A stretch of DNA of 64,000 nucleotides. It comes from Methylophaga sp. (GTDB lineage Bacteria > Pseudomonadota > Gammaproteobacteria > Nitrosococcales > Methylophagaceae). The notes beneath the pieces are model-generated. The model was not told where the DNA came from, ran no database searches, and was given only the letters and a program-made list of their open reading frames with translations. The number at the start of each line of letters is the position of its first letter. Positions within the stretch are counted from its first letter, which is position 1. The translations under genes and the position numbers were made by a program. The stretch lies in assembly GCF_009711715.1 (NCBI RefSeq), contig NZ_VENF01000004.1:1-64000 (forward strand), given 5' to 3'. Positions 1 to 9,316 of this stretch are shown one piece after another.

Positions 1-120
1 GCATGTAAATGCTAGCCGTCAGGTTTTCTAGCCACCTGACGTAAGCACCCACACAAATTACTTGATACTGTTTTGTTAAAGAGCGTTGCTCGCAGAACTC
101 GCTGCAGCAAAGAAGCGAGA
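1..120 (-). promoter_or_regulatory. rRNA operon leader (5' of a 16S gene off the left edge)
   Basis: Read leftward, this stretch looks like the transcribed leader of a gammaproteobacterial rRNA operon. It has a boxA-like antitermination element GCTCTTTAACA (84 to 74), followed by a run resembling the AATTTGTGTGGGTGCTT segment common upstream of 16S genes in this class. A stem with arms CGTCAGG and CCTGACG lies at about 17-42. The 16S sequence itself is not in the window. The identification rests on remembered family sequence, not on an alignment. An 80-codon frame on the other strand (73-315) has no supporting features. Confidence 0.82.
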
Positions 121-148
121 ATTATACAGCTCCACGCCAGACTGTCAA
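121..148 (-). promoter_or_regulatory. Strong sigma-70 promoter of the rRNA operon
   Basis: On the minus strand there is a -35 TTGACA (148-143), a 16-bp spacer and a -10 TATAAT (126-121). Both hexamers are perfect consensus, and the 16-bp spacer is typical of rRNA P1-type promoters. An A/T-rich stretch at about 150-180 sits where an UP element would be. Transcription would start near 114 and run into the boxA-containing leader. Confidence 0.85.
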
Positions 149-510
149 CCGAAATATGTGAGTCATTTTTGAGTCAGAAATTTCGGTCTGGAATCAGTTT
201 TGATTTGCCCTGTAAACAAAGCTCATCAACTGAGGCTGCGCATCTTACGTCAGTGCCGGAGGCATTGCAACAGCTAATTTTCGCCACCGTCATCATTCTG
301 TCATTTTCGTCCTGATAAAAGACAATATCAAGAGTTACTTAGCTGTTTTTCTGCTGTGAAAAATAAAATGAATGAATGCTGAATTGGTGATGAGATGTGA
401 GCCTGGTCACGGACTAATAACAAGCTCTGCTGAATGATGGAATTGTGACAGGCAGGGGATTATGACCGGAGGTTTTTGTCGGGGGGCGAATTTTCGTGGT
501 GACAGAAATG
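149..510. other. Intergenic region upstream of the rRNA promoter
   Basis: I see no supported gene in this stretch. It holds the presumed upstream activating region of the rRNA promoter and one CRP-like palindrome at 396-411, listed separately. The remaining sequence has no clear structure. Confidence 0.6.
396..411. promoter_or_regulatory. CRP-like palindrome (9 of 10 core bases)
   Basis: TGTGA-N6-TCACG matches the CRP/Vfr core TGTGA-N6-TCACA at nine of ten positions. It lies about 250 bp upstream of the leftward rRNA promoter and beyond the tRNA-Lys terminator, so its target is unclear. It may be a chance match. Confidence 0.3.
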
Positions 511-545
511 AAAAAGGGCTATGCTTGAAGCAAGCATAACCCTTC
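511..545 (-). terminator. Intrinsic terminator of tRNA-Lys
   Basis: Read leftward, the arms AAGGGTTATGCTTG and CAAGCATAGCCCTT flank a three-base loop and run into a T tract. It begins nine bases after the tRNA CCA end. Confidence 0.85.
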
Positions 546-553
546 TGAATTCT

Positions 554-629
554 TGGTGGGCCGTCTGCGACTCGAACGCAGGACCAACGGATTAAAAGTC
601 CGGTGCTCTACCAACTGAGCTAACGGCCC
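554..629 (-). tRNA. tRNA-Lys (anticodon TTT)
   Basis: A 76-base cloverleaf on the minus strand. The acceptor GGGCCGT pairs with ACGGCCC, the D arm is TAGCTCAGTTGGTAGAGC, and the T arm is CTGCG-TTCGAGT-CGCAG. The anticodon loop CTTTTAA gives anticodon TTT, which reads AAA and AAG lysine codons. The 3' CCA is encoded. The first anticodon-stem pair (27-43) is a C-U mismatch, the only irregular pair seen. It has its own promoter (644-671) and terminator (511-545), so it is a single-gene unit. Confidence 0.96.
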
Positions 630-643
630 CGAAGAAGCGCAAA

Positions 644-671
644 ATGATACCCTATTTGAGATAAATGACAA
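644..671 (-). promoter_or_regulatory. tRNA-Lys promoter
   Basis: On the minus strand, -35 TTGTCA (671-666), a 16-bp spacer and -10 TATCAT (649-644). The start point would be about eight bases before the tRNA 5' end. Each hexamer differs from consensus at one base. Confidence 0.75.
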
Positions 672-713
672 CCCCTAATCAAACATTTTTTTCTATTTAT
701 TGAGGTGGCAGAC

Positions 714-1004
714 ATGGCCGTCATTCCAAAACCGGATAAACCCACTTTTACGACTGCATTGAACAATGCCGAGTTGCTGCGTGAAACCGGCAACGATCAT
801 CACCATATCGGTCATGCCTTACTTTATCTGGAAGAGCGTTGCCGGATGTTAGAGGCTATCGCCAATGCCGCTGAGGAATATATCCGCTTTGGTGAAGATG
901 CGCAGTTACATACCAGGCTGATTAAGGCGCTGGAAGCCTATGAAACGTATGAGCTGGAAGCAGAAACCCATGAACCACCAGGTTTCGGTCTCGATCAGGG
1001 CTGA
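714..1004 (+). CDS. Small hypothetical protein, 96 residues
   Basis: I do not recognise this gene. The product is short, acidic and predicted soluble. It starts [10 protein letters not shown], has a His run (HHHIGH) near residue 30 and a long helical middle rich in Leu, Ala and Glu. There is no signal peptide, membrane segment or cysteine pair. I chose the ATG at 714 because GAGG at 702-705 is well spaced for it; an in-frame GTG at 705 overlaps that site. The gene faces queC and their 3' ends overlap by ten bases. It may be a lineage-specific protein. Confidence 0.7.
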   Translation: MAVIPKPDKPTFTTALNNAELLRETGNDHHHIGHALLYLEERCRMLEAIANAAEEYIRFGEDAQLHTRLIKALEAYETYELEAETHEPPGFGLDQG

Positions 1005-1666
1005 TAGCGGGTCGGGTCTTTAATTCCAGCCTGCTCAAACCCCTGCCGGCGGAAACGGCAGGAATCGCACTCCCCGCAGGCACGGCCTGTCTCATCAGCC
1101 TCGTAACAGGACACTGTCAGGCTGTAGTCGACGCCGAGTTCAATGCCGCGCCGGATAATGGCCTGCTTGCTCAAGTCAATCAATGGCGTGGCTATTTTCA
1201 GAGGGTGCCCTTCCACACCGGACTTGGTGGCGAGGTTAGCCATCTTTTCAAAAGCAGCAATATATTCAGGACGGCAGTCAGGGTAACCTGAGTAATCCAC
1301 GGCATTGACGCCGACAAAGATCGCTTCCGCCTGCAACACTTCCGCCCAGCCCAATGCTATCGACATAAAGACAGTATTACGTGCCGGCACATAGGTGACC
1401 GGAATACCTTCCTGATGTTCATGCGGCACCGCAATGCTGGTATCCGTGAGCGCGGAGCCGCCTATTGCCGTCAAGTCGATATGGATGAGCTTGTGGGAGA
1501 CAGCACCGAGTTGTTCGGACAGTAATGCCGAAGCATTGAGTTCCGCACGATGACGCTGGCCATAATCAAAACTGATGGTGTGACAGTCATACCCCTGTGA
1601 CCTGGCGATCGCCAGAACTGTGGCGGAATCCAGACCACCGGATAATAAAACTACGGCACGTTTCAT
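995..1666 (-). CDS. queC: 7-cyano-7-deazaguanine synthase QueC
   Basis: QueC converts 7-carboxy-7-deazaguanine to preQ0 with ATP and ammonia, a step towards the queuosine of tRNA wobble positions. The N terminus has the PP-loop pyrophosphatase motif SGGLDS (residues 9-14). The C terminus has a zinc site of four cysteines (187, 197, 200, 203). At 223 residues it is normal length. Its start overlaps the end of queE by four bases, so the two are translationally linked. It ends the long leftward run that begins at glnE. Confidence 0.96.
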   Translation of the reverse strand: MKRAVVLLSGGLDSATVLAIARSQGYDCHTISFDYGQRHRAELNASALLSEQLGAVSHKLIHIDLTAIGGSALTDTSIAVPHEHQEGIPVTYVPARNTVFMSIALGWAEVLQAEAIFVGVNAVDYSGYPDCRPEYIAAFEKMANLATKSGVEGHPLKIATPLIDLSKQAIIRRGIELGVDYSLTVSCYEADETGRACGECDSCRFRRQGFEQAGIKDPTRYQP

Positions 1667-2304
1667 CGGCCCTGCTCATCTCCCCACAGATATTTATGAA
1701 TTTGCAACTGCATTCTGACCGGTAGATTATCAGCCACGATCCAGTCAGCCAGCTCGGCCGGCTTGAGTTCCCCATGAATCGGGGAAAACAGGATCTCACA
1801 GCGTTCGGAAAGCTGATACTCATCCAGCTTAGCGCGGGCCCAGTCATAATCATCTCGATGACAAATCACAAACTTAAGCTGATCCTGCTCGCGCAGTAAG
1901 TCGATGTTACTGTAGCGGTTTTTGCTCTCTTCACCGGAACCGGGGGTTTTAAGATCCATGACCTTCACTACCCGGGGATCGACTTTGCTGATATCCATTG
2001 CACCGCTGGTTTCCAGCGAAACTTCCACGCCCAGATCACAGAGGGCGGTGAGCAAAGGAATACAATTGGGTTGTGCCAAAGGCTCGCCACCGGTAACGCA
2101 GACATAACGGGGATGATAGCTGGCGACCTGTTCGACAATGTCGCCAATCTCCATTTTCTCGCCACCGTAGAAAGCATATTCGGTGTCACAGTAGCCACAA
2201 CGCAGTGGACAACCGGTCAATCTGACAAAAACAGTGGGCAAGCCCACGGTTCGGGACTCGCCCTGTAAAGAATAGAAAATTTCGGTAATGCGGCACTGGG
2301 CCAT
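1663..2304 (-). CDS. queE: 7-carboxy-7-deazaguanine synthase QueE
   Basis: A radical SAM enzyme that rearranges 6-carboxytetrahydropterin to 7-carboxy-7-deazaguanine for queuosine synthesis. The cluster-binding triad C32-x3-C36-x2-C39 is the usual radical SAM spacing. The N terminus carries the family segment [10 protein letters not shown] glycine-rich SAM site VTGGEPL follows near residue 70. Length is 213 residues. It sits between cpoB and queC on the same strand. The earlier enzymes queD and folE are not in this window. Confidence 0.95.
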   Translation of the reverse strand: MAQCRITEIFYSLQGESRTVGLPTVFVRLTGCPLRCGYCDTEYAFYGGEKMEIGDIVEQVASYHPRYVCVTGGEPLAQPNCIPLLTALCDLGVEVSLETSGAMDISKVDPRVVKVMDLKTPGSGEESKNRYSNIDLLREQDQLKFVICHRDDYDWARAKLDEYQLSERCEILFSPIHGELKPAELADWIVADNLPVRMQLQIHKYLWGDEQGR

Positions 2305-2324
2305 AATGATTTCCGGCTCAGTGT

Positions 2325-3134
2325 TTATTGCGATTGATTGATGCGGTCCAGTCTGACTTGCGCCAGCTTGGCAGCTGAACTGTCAGGGTATTGTTGGATA
2401 ACCTGGTTCAAGGTAGCGACAGCACGTTGGGTGTCACCCATTTCATGTTCACTGAAACCACGCTTGAGCAACGCATCCGGCACTTTGGTACTGGACGGGT
2501 ACTGATCAATCACAATCTGGAACAGGGCGGCGGCATCGGCAAACTCCCGCAACACATATTTGGCTTCACCCTGCCAGTAATAGGCATTGGGTAAATAGAT
2601 ACTGCCCGGATATTCTTCAGGGAAAGTCTGTAATGCAGCAATGGCTTCTTCATACTGACCACTGCGCAACGATTGTAAGGCTGCCTGGTATGCCGCTTCA
2701 CCATTTTCAACTGAAGCTGGCGCAGAATCGGGACTAGCCGTCTCGCCCGGCTCATCAACGGCAGTCATGTCTCCGTCGTTTGGCATAGTCACATCGGGGT
2801 TAAGACTTGCTGGTGCTTCAGAGGCTGAGGATGGCGCTGCCTGGGCTTGCTGAGTCAGCCTTTCATCCAGGTCGATATACATTTCTCGCTGACGTTTCTG
2901 CATCTGTTCCAGCTCATGACGCAGCGTTTCATTTTCGCCGTTGAGACGTTTCACTTCGTTCTGTAACTGATCAACGCGGGTAATGAGGTTCATCAATCCT
3001 TGACCCTGGATGATGCGCTCCAAGCGCTCAACACGCTGTTGTAGCGGCTCTGCTTCCTCTGCCCGGCTGATGCCGGGCAGAGTGACAGCCAGAATCACGG
3101 CACTGAGAATGGTTTTCTTGCCGTTAAACTGCAT
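2325..3134 (-). CDS. cpoB: Cell division coordinator CpoB (YbgF)
   Basis: A periplasmic partner of the Tol system that links peptidoglycan synthesis to outer-membrane constriction. A signal peptide ends near residue 25 (GISRA). A coiled-coil segment at about residues 28-90 is the trimerisation region. A low-complexity acidic linker (about 95-145) precedes the C-terminal TPR repeats (about 145-265), with motifs such as AYYWQGEAKY. Its position just after pal is conserved across gammaproteobacteria. The gap to pal is two bases. Confidence 0.93.
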   Translation of the reverse strand: MQFNGKKTILSAVILAVTLPGISRAEEAEPLQQRVERLERIIQGQGLMNLITRVDQLQNEVKRLNGENETLRHELEQMQKRQREMYIDLDERLTQQAQAAPSSASEAPASLNPDVTMPNDGDMTAVDEPGETASPDSAPASVENGEAAYQAALQSLRSGQYEEAIAALQTFPEEYPGSIYLPNAYYWQGEAKYVLREFADAAALFQIVIDQYPSSTKVPDALLKRGFSEHEMGDTQRAVATLNQVIQQYPDSSAAKLAQVRLDRINQSQ

Positions 3135-3136
3135 TT

Positions 3137-3706
3137 TTATCGACCTATGTATTTAAGTTCAACACGACGGTTTTGTGACCAGGCGTATTCGCTGCTACCT
3201 TCTTCGGCAGGACGCTCTTCACCAAAGCTGGTGACCTGGAACTGGTCAATACTGGCACCTTGCAGCATCAGGATTTGACGTACAGATAAGGCACGGCGTT
3301 CACCCAGCGCCAGGTTATATTCACGTGAACCACGTTCATCCGTGTGACCTTCCAGACGCACAGTCAGGTTCGGATTTTTAGCCAGATATGCGCCATGGGC
3401 ACGCAGCGTTTCCTGATCTTCACTGCGAACCACGTCACTGTCGTAATCAAAATAGACAACGCGATTAGACAGCGGGCTTGACGGATCATTCAGTTCATTG
3501 CCGGCATAACCATCTTCACCCACTACGACTTTGGCCTCAGCGCCCATATCCTCGCCGTCAGCTCCCTGACCATCAACACCGGCAGTGTCAGCGCCACGCT
3601 CTTCAACAGCGACATCGCCACCGTCCATACCTTTATCAGGTGAGGAACTACACGCTGCCAGAAATAACAGAGGCAGGACCATTGCAAATAATTTAAAAAA
3701 CTTCAT
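3137..3706 (-). CDS. pal: Peptidoglycan-associated lipoprotein Pal
   Basis: An outer-membrane lipoprotein that binds peptidoglycan and TolB. The signal peptide ends in the lipobox LAAC, with the lipidated Cys at residue 19. A Gly/Asp/Glu-rich linker (about 24-70) is followed by an OmpA-like domain with YFDYDSD and LEGHTDERGS, the peptidoglycan-binding segments. The linker is acidic and somewhat longer than in E. coli Pal. It belongs to the tolQRAB-pal-cpoB block. Confidence 0.96.
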   Translation of the reverse strand: MKFFKLFAMVLPLLFLAACSSSPDKGMDGGDVAVEERGADTAGVDGQGADGEDMGAEAKVVVGEDGYAGNELNDPSSPLSNRVVYFDYDSDVVRSEDQETLRAHGAYLAKNPNLTVRLEGHTDERGSREYNLALGERRALSVRQILMLQGASIDQFQVTSFGEERPAEEGSSEYAWSQNRRVELKYIGR

Positions 3707-3724
3707 TGAAAATCTCCTATCGGA

Positions 3725-5023
3725 TTAACGTCTAAAAGGCGACCATGCTGGTTCACGTACCGCGCTGCCTGATTCACCCAGGCGCTGTTTGATTCGGCCA
3801 TCAACGGACACAGCCGCTAATACACCTCTGCCTTTTTGCTCGGTAGCATACAAGATCATGCGGCCGTTAGGCGCAAAGCTCGGGGATTCGTCTGCAGTGG
3901 TGTCGGTTAACACCTGAACTGCACCTGTCTGCAGGTCCTGAATGGCAATATGGAATTTACCATTGACAGCATGAACCATGGCCATGGTCTTACCATCCGG
4001 GGAGATATCTGCAGACGCATTATAACTGCCTTCAAAGGTGACCCGCTCGGCACGGCCGCCGTCGGCATCAACACGATAGATCTGCGGGCGTCCGCCGCGG
4101 TCAGAAGTAAACAGAATTTCACGGCCGTTAGGCATCCAGACTGCCTCGGTATCAATCGCACCTGAATTATGTGTCACTCGAGATAGATTGCCAGATGCCA
4201 GCTCAAGCACATAAATTTCGGGGTTGCCATTTTTCGACAGCGTCAGTGCCAGTTTTTTGCCGTCAGGCGACCAGGCCGGCGCACTGTTAAGGCCGCGGAA
4301 GGAAGCCACAGAGTTACGACGGCCGCTGCTCAGTTCCTGAACATAAACTTCCGATTTGGCATTCTCAAATGAGACGTACGCCAGCCGCTCTCCATCAGGC
4401 GCCCAATTGGGTGACATTATCGGCTGGGTCGACTGCAACACAGTACGCGGATTGGCACCATCGGCATCAGATACCTGCAAGGCATAGCGTTTGCTGCCAT
4501 CAGCATTTTTCATCTCGGTGACAAAAGCGAGACGGGTCGAGAATACCCCCTTCTCTCCTGTCAGCGTTTCATAAACAACGTCGGCAATCTGGTGTGCCAG
4601 ACTGCGTAAGCCGGACGCCGGCACGTTATAGCGTTTACCGACCAGTTGTTCAGCTTTGTAAACGTCGAATAACTGGAACTGTACCTGGAAATTTTGTCCG
4701 TCCTGGCTACTGACCTTGCCAATCAACAAGCCTTCGGAACGCAGCAGGCGCCAGTCCTGAAAATTAACCTGTTGCCCTTCATGCGGCTGTGAAATCAGAT
4801 CCTGTTTGTCCAGCGGTGCAAAACGGCCACTGCTGGCCAGGTCATTACTGATGATTTCAGAAATATCTTCCGGCGGGGCATAGCCCTCGACACCGAAAGG
4901 CACGATCGCAATCGGTAATGCGGCTTCTGACCCACCGGTAATTTCAATGGTGAGCACAGCCTGTGCCGGCCATGGCACCAATGCAATCAGTAGCGCGACA
5001 AGTTTGAACCACTGTCTTAACAT
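3725..5023 (-). CDS. tolB: Tol-Pal system beta-propeller protein TolB
   Basis: A periplasmic protein that shuttles between Pal and the TolA complex. A signal peptide is cleaved after AQA-22. The N-terminal domain (about 25-160) precedes a six-bladed propeller with repeated SPDG or APDG blade motifs, such as NWAPDGERLAY and AWSPDGKKLAL. At 432 residues it is full length. It lies 13 bases from tolA. Confidence 0.97.
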   Translation of the reverse strand: MLRQWFKLVALLIALVPWPAQAVLTIEITGGSEAALPIAIVPFGVEGYAPPEDISEIISNDLASSGRFAPLDKQDLISQPHEGQQVNFQDWRLLRSEGLLIGKVSSQDGQNFQVQFQLFDVYKAEQLVGKRYNVPASGLRSLAHQIADVVYETLTGEKGVFSTRLAFVTEMKNADGSKRYALQVSDADGANPRTVLQSTQPIMSPNWAPDGERLAYVSFENAKSEVYVQELSSGRRNSVASFRGLNSAPAWSPDGKKLALTLSKNGNPEIYVLELASGNLSRVTHNSGAIDTEAVWMPNGREILFTSDRGGRPQIYRVDADGGRAERVTFEGSYNASADISPDGKTMAMVHAVNGKFHIAIQDLQTGAVQVLTDTTADESPSFAPNGRMILYATEQKGRGVLAAVSVDGRIKQRLGESGSAVREPAWSPFRR

Positions 5024-5035
5024 CGCCTCTGTCCT

Positions 5036-6169
5036 CTATTCTGGTTTAAATATAAATTGAAAATCTCGCAGCGCTTCAGCGGCCTTCGGATCGGACGGCT
5101 GAGGCAGCGGTGCCGCCTTATATACTGCAGACTCGGCAGAACGGTCAAAGACCGGGTTGCCACTGCTTTTCACGATGCTAACCGATTTTACGTCTCCGCC
5201 AGGTAACAAGGTCACCCGCAAGGTTACCTGAAGCCCGCTTTCACTATTGCTGGGGCGAATCCAGTAACGCTTGACCCGCTGCTTAATCATGATCGAATAC
5301 TGGTCGACCACACCCTGCACGCGTCTGGCATCACGTTCCTGCTGTTCCTGTTCGAGCTGTCTTTGCAGCGCATCCTCGGCAGCCTGACGTTCTGCTTCGG
5401 CTTTCCGTTTTGCCGCTTCCTCAGCTTTGCGTTTTGCCTCGGCTTCAGCTCGTTGACGTTCTTCTTCGGCGCGGCGCTTAGCCTCTTCTTCCGCTTTGCG
5501 TTTTTCTTCTTCCAGTCGTTTGCGCTCTTGCTCAGCCTTGCGCTTTTCTTCCTCAATGCGCTGACGCTCAGCTTCGGCCTTACGCTTTTCTTCTTCAATA
5601 CGCTGACGTTCAGCTTCAGCCTTTTGCTTCTGTTCTTCTATGCGCTGACGCTCAAGTTCAGCCTGACGTTTCTGTTCTTCAATACGTTTGCGTTCCGCTT
5701 CCGCTTCCTGACGACGCTGCTCTTCGAGTTGTCGCTGTTTTTCTGCTTCCAGTCGCTTCTGTTCTTCCAGTTCGCGCTGTTTCTCCAACTCTTTGATGCG
5801 CTGTCTTTCTGCTTCAGCTTCTTTTTCACGCTGCTTTTTATCCAACTCAGCACGTTCCTGCATATCCAGGTATTCCCGCTCCTGGCGCGCCAGTTCTTCC
5901 TGTGTCTGCTCCAGTTTTTCTTCCAGCTTCAGTTGGCGTTCCTGTTCGGCTTCACGCTCCTGCTTTTCACGTTCCTCCAGTTTTGCCATCTCCCGCTCAA
6001 CCAGGTTTTCATCCAGCACTGTCGCCTGCACGATTTCCACACTGGGATCGGAGGCAAGCTCAGGTGTACTGGTCGACTCCAGCCCGATCACCAGTAGTAC
6101 GACCAGCACCAGATGCAGTAACAGCGAGTAACTGCCTGCCAGAAAGTTTTCAACGAAAGCTTTTTTCAT
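5036..6169 (-). CDS. tolA: Tol-Pal system protein TolA
   Basis: An inner-membrane protein that spans the periplasm and transmits the TolQR motor force to TolB and Pal. One N-terminal membrane helix (about 12-30) is followed by a highly charged helical domain of Glu, Lys, Arg, Gln and Ala (about 45-285), and then a TonB-like C-terminal domain. The long helical repeats make the opposite strand appear open over most of the gene, but those frames encode implausible Phe/Leu- or Ser-rich products. Length is 377 residues. Confidence 0.95.
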   Translation of the reverse strand: MKKAFVENFLAGSYSLLLHLVLVVLLVIGLESTSTPELASDPSVEIVQATVLDENLVEREMAKLEEREKQEREAEQERQLKLEEKLEQTQEELARQEREYLDMQERAELDKKQREKEAEAERQRIKELEKQRELEEQKRLEAEKQRQLEEQRRQEAEAERKRIEEQKRQAELERQRIEEQKQKAEAERQRIEEEKRKAEAERQRIEEEKRKAEQERKRLEEEKRKAEEEAKRRAEEERQRAEAEAKRKAEEAAKRKAEAERQAAEDALQRQLEQEQQERDARRVQGVVDQYSIMIKQRVKRYWIRPSNSESGLQVTLRVTLLPGGDVKSVSIVKSSGNPVFDRSAESAVYKAAPLPQPSDPKAAEALRDFQFIFKPE

Positions 6170-6177
6170 TGTTTTAC

Positions 6178-6633
6178 TTATTCGTTGTTCACCACCGGAT
6201 CCGGCTGTTGGGTTATCAGACCCACGCTCGGCGCACCAGCTTCCTGTAACAATGCCATGGCTGATACCACATAGCCATAACTAGCAGCAGTATCGCCTCT
6301 CACCATAACCGGTGTCTGCGGATTGCGTCGCAGTACGGCTGCGGTTTTCGCAATCAACTCACGGGCCTCTATCGGCTCATCCTGCCGGTCACCAATGGCC
6401 ACATAAAAATTGCCTTCAGCATCGACCGACACTACCAGGGGTTCAGTATTCTCGTCGGGCATTTCCACCGCTTCGGCTTCAGCCTGCGGCAGGTTCACCT
6501 TCACGCCCTGAGTCAGCATGGGCGCCGTGACCATGAAAATGATCAACAGCACGAGCATCACGTCGATGTAGGGCACGACGTTGATTTCACCCATGGGCTT
6601 GCGGCGTTGTCGTATCGATTTATGCACAGCCAT
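6178..6633 (-). CDS. tolR: Tol-Pal system protein TolR
   Basis: An ExbD/TolR-family subunit of the proton-driven TolQR motor. A single membrane helix at about residues 20-41 carries the key aspartate D24 (PYIDVMLVLL), the proton-conducting residue in this family. The remainder is the periplasmic domain. Length 151 residues. It lies two bases after tolQ. Confidence 0.96.
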   Translation of the reverse strand: MAVHKSIRQRRKPMGEINVVPYIDVMLVLLIIFMVTAPMLTQGVKVNLPQAEAEAVEMPDENTEPLVVSVDAEGNFYVAIGDRQDEPIEARELIAKTAAVLRRNPQTPVMVRGDTAASYGYVVSAMALLQEAGAPSVGLITQQPDPVVNNE

Positions 6634-6635
6634 GA

Positions 6636-7304
6636 CTAATCCTGTTGACGCTGCAGGATGGAGGAAAATTCCTCAAGGAACGTATCGTAACGGTTAATCA
6701 GCCTCTCTACTTCATGAGAATAGCGGTTATAGGCGATTACTGCAGGAATGGCGGCAAACAGGCCCATGGCTGTCGCTATCAGCGCTTCGGCGATACCGGG
6801 CGCAACCATTGCCAGGGTCGCATGCTGCACATTACCCAGTGCACGGAACGAATTCATAATCCCCCAGACTGTGCCAAACAGGCCAATGTAGGGACTGGTG
6901 GAACCGGCTGTGGCCAGGAACGGCAGCGAGGTCTCCAGTTGGTCAATTTCTCGGGCGAGTGAGATCCGCATGACCCGCTGTGAGCCCTCCAGCACCGCAT
7001 TACTGCCATTAGTGGATTTTTTCAGCCGCACGAATTCTTTAAAGCCCACTTCAAAAATACCTTCCATACCGCGGCTGGCGTGGGGACGGGAAGAAATATC
7101 TTCATACAGGCGGTTAAGTTCGTTACCTGACCAGAATTTGTCTTCGAATGCATCTGCATCCCGTTTTGCCTGCTCAAGTTCGCTGCGTTTGCGGAAAATC
7201 AACAGCCAGGAGTAAAACGAGATCAGCAGCAACGCCAACATGACCAGCTTGACCAGTAAACTGGCTTCAGAAATCAGCGCGATTATAGATAGATCAGCAG
7301 ACAC
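6636..7304 (-). CDS. tolQ: Tol-Pal system protein TolQ
   Basis: A MotA/TolQ/ExbB-family membrane subunit that forms the stator-like proton channel with TolR. There is an N-terminal membrane helix (about 16-35). Two further helices (about 125-155 and 165-190) carry the conserved GLFGTVWGIM and GIAEALIATAMGL segments. Length 222 residues. Its start overlaps the end of ybgC by 11 bases. Confidence 0.96.
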   Translation of the reverse strand: MSADLSIIALISEASLLVKLVMLALLLISFYSWLLIFRKRSELEQAKRDADAFEDKFWSGNELNRLYEDISSRPHASRGMEGIFEVGFKEFVRLKKSTNGSNAVLEGSQRVMRISLAREIDQLETSLPFLATAGSTSPYIGLFGTVWGIMNSFRALGNVQHATLAMVAPGIAEALIATAMGLFAAIPAVIAYNRYSHEVERLINRYDTFLEEFSSILQRQQD

Positions 7305-7701
7305 TATGCATCTCCGTCAGAATGAAGGGTGGTATGGATTTGGGGCGAAAAGACTCAGCGTCGAGGCACGCAATTCTGACTGACGCCTCGCACAACAGTT
7401 CCTCTCCACGATAGATGTTTTGTTCAAATTGCATACTAGCACCGGATGCTTTGAGTAAACGTGATTTGATCAGCAAAGCATCATTAAAACGCGCTGGCTT
7501 ACGATATAAAAGCTGCATCGAATGCACAGCGAACAACAGCTTATGCCCGCTCCTGAGCTGGTCCTGTTCAAACCCCAGTGCACGTAACCATTCCGTCCGT
7601 GCCCGTTCCATAAAGTTTAAATATTGCGAATGATACACGACTCCGCCGCTGTCAGTATCTTCATAATAAACCCGTACCGGCCAGTCGAATTCACCCATCA
7701 A
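7294..7701 (-). CDS. ybgC: Tol-associated acyl-CoA thioesterase YbgC
   Basis: A hot-dog fold thioesterase that hydrolyses short-chain or phospholipid-related acyl-CoA and acyl-ACP; its link to the Tol system is mostly by gene order. The family signature [12 protein letters not shown] includes the presumed catalytic Asp17. Length 135 residues. It overlaps ruvB by four bases and tolQ by 11, so the DNA repair genes and the tol genes are cotranscribed without a break. Confidence 0.94.
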   Translation of the reverse strand: MMGEFDWPVRVYYEDTDSGGVVYHSQYLNFMERARTEWLRALGFEQDQLRSGHKLLFAVHSMQLLYRKPARFNDALLIKSRLLKASGASMQFEQNIYRGEELLCEASVRIACLDAESFRPKSIPPFILTEMHSVC

Positions 7702-8714
7702 TTCCCGTCCAGCGTTAAATCCGGTGTATTGAGACCAAGATGCAGCCAGGCACGACGTGTAGCAACGCGGCCACGCGGTGTGCGCATAATGAAACCTTCC
7801 TGAATCAGGTATGGTTCCAGCACATCTTCGATGGTGCCTCTTTCTTCACCAATGGCCGCCGCCAGATTATCGATACCAACCGGGCCGCCCTCGAATTTCT
7901 CGATGATGGCAAGCAGCAGCTTGCGGTCCAGCATATCGAAACCATAGTTATCGACATCAAGCAGATCCAGTGCCTGGCGCGCGACTTCAGCGGTGACTTC
8001 ACCATTGAATTTCACTTCGGCATAATCGCGGACCCGTCTCAGCAAACGATTGGCAATACGGGGCGTCCCGCGCGAACGACGGGCAATTTCACCGGCACCG
8101 CGCTGTTCCAGTTTAACGTTAAGAATACCGGCACTGCGCTGCACAATGGTGCTCAGATCTTCAGCAGAATAGAATTCCAGCCGCTGCACGATGCCGAAGC
8201 GATCCCGCAGTGGTGAGGTCAACGAGCCGGCACGGGTAGTGGCACCCACCAGCGTGAAAGGCTCCAGATCCAGTTTGATTGAGCGTGCTGCCGGGCCCTC
8301 TCCGATCATAATATCGATCTGATAATCTTCCATCGCCGGGTACAGGACTTCTTCCACTACCGGGCTGAGACGGTGAATCTCATCGACAAACAGCACATCG
8401 TTGGGTTCAAGGTTGGTCAAAAGTGCGGCCAGATCCCCCGGTCGCTCCAGTACCGGGCCCGAGGTCTGCTTGAGATTAACACCCATTTCGTTGGCAATGA
8501 TGTTGGCCAGTGTGGTTTTACCCAGCCCGGGAGGACCAAAGATCAGGGTATGGTCGAGTGCCTCGCCGCGTTTTCTGGCGGCAGAGACGAATAACTCCAT
8601 CTGCTCCCGCACTACCGGCTGACCGATATAATCATCAAGACTAATCGGACGGATGGCACGATCAATCCGCTCCTCGTTGTCGGTGGCCTGCGGGGTAATA
8701 AAACGTTCTTCCAT
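7698..8714 (-). CDS. ruvB: Holliday junction branch-migration helicase RuvB
   Basis: The AAA+ motor of the RuvAB complex, a hexameric ring that drives branch migration. The Walker A motif GPPGLGKT is at residues 60-67 and Walker B is DEIHR. The arginine-finger region and the C-terminal winged-helix domain ([10 protein letters not shown] near the end) are present. Length 338 residues. Its first base coincides with the last base of ruvA. Confidence 0.98.
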   Translation of the reverse strand: MEERFITPQATDNEERIDRAIRPISLDDYIGQPVVREQMELFVSAARKRGEALDHTLIFGPPGLGKTTLANIIANEMGVNLKQTSGPVLERPGDLAALLTNLEPNDVLFVDEIHRLSPVVEEVLYPAMEDYQIDIMIGEGPAARSIKLDLEPFTLVGATTRAGSLTSPLRDRFGIVQRLEFYSAEDLSTIVQRSAGILNVKLEQRGAGEIARRSRGTPRIANRLLRRVRDYAEVKFNGEVTAEVARQALDLLDVDNYGFDMLDRKLLLAIIEKFEGGPVGIDNLAAAIGEERGTIEDVLEPYLIQEGFIMRTPRGRVATRRAWLHLGLNTPDLTLDGN

Positions 8715-9316
8715 CAGTGTCTCTGCAATGCCTGACGAATGATTTGCTCGGTCGTCATGCCGTCACTGTCAAAACTGCGCAGCATTTTGTCGGCTTCAGC
8801 CGCTTTATAACCCAGGGCCACCAGCGCTTCCACAGCTTCGTTCCGGGCCCCGCCTGCTGAGGCTGCTGCTCCCATGTCAGTGGTGAAGTTCTGCAACCCC
8901 ATAGCGGAACTGACCTCCTTAAGCCGGTCACGCATTTCCACAATCAGCCGCTCGGCGGTTTTTTTGCCGACACCCGGCAGCCGGGTCAGACTGGCCGTGT
9001 CACCTTCCTGCACACTGCGGGCAAAGGTATCGACATCACTGCCGGAAAGAATGGTCAAGGCCAGCTTGGCGCCAACACCGTTCACCTTAAGCAGACTGCG
9101 GAACAAGAGGCGTTCGCGTTCGGAGGCAAAACCATAGAGCAATTGCGCGTCCTCACGCACGACCATGTGAGTAAATAAGGTAACTTCGCCGTTAACGGCC
9201 GGCAGATTGAAAAAAGTCGACATGGGGGCGGACAGTTCGTAACCGACGCCCTGAACATCCAGCACCAGCTCCGGTGGCTGTTTTTCGATAATAATGCCCC
9301 GCAAACGTCCAATCAT
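8714..9316 (-). CDS. ruvA: Holliday junction-binding subunit RuvA
   Basis: A tetramer that recognises four-way junctions and loads RuvB. It has an N-terminal OB fold ([12 protein letters not shown]), a central helix-hairpin-helix pair ([13 protein letters not shown] and [13 protein letters not shown]) and a small C-terminal domain that contacts RuvB. Length 200 residues. It overlaps ruvC by four bases. Confidence 0.98.
   Translation of the reverse strand: MIGRLRGIIIEKQPPELVLDVQGVGYELSAPMSTFFNLPAVNGEVTLFTHMVVREDAQLLYGFASERERLLFRSLLKVNGVGAKLALTILSGSDVDTFARSVQEGDTASLTRLPGVGKKTAERLIVEMRDRLKEVSSAMGLQNFTTDMGAAASAGGARNEAVEALVALGYKAAEADKMLRSFDSDGMTTEQIIRQALQRH

Noticed and set aside
73..315. 80-codon frame at the left end
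   Set aside because: It lies antisense over the rRNA promoter and leader and has no RBS.
5363..6249. Long open frames on the plus strand opposite tolA and tolR
   Set aside because: They mirror the Lys/Glu/Ala-rich helix of TolA, giving Phe/Leu- or Ser-rich products with no RBS or known domain.
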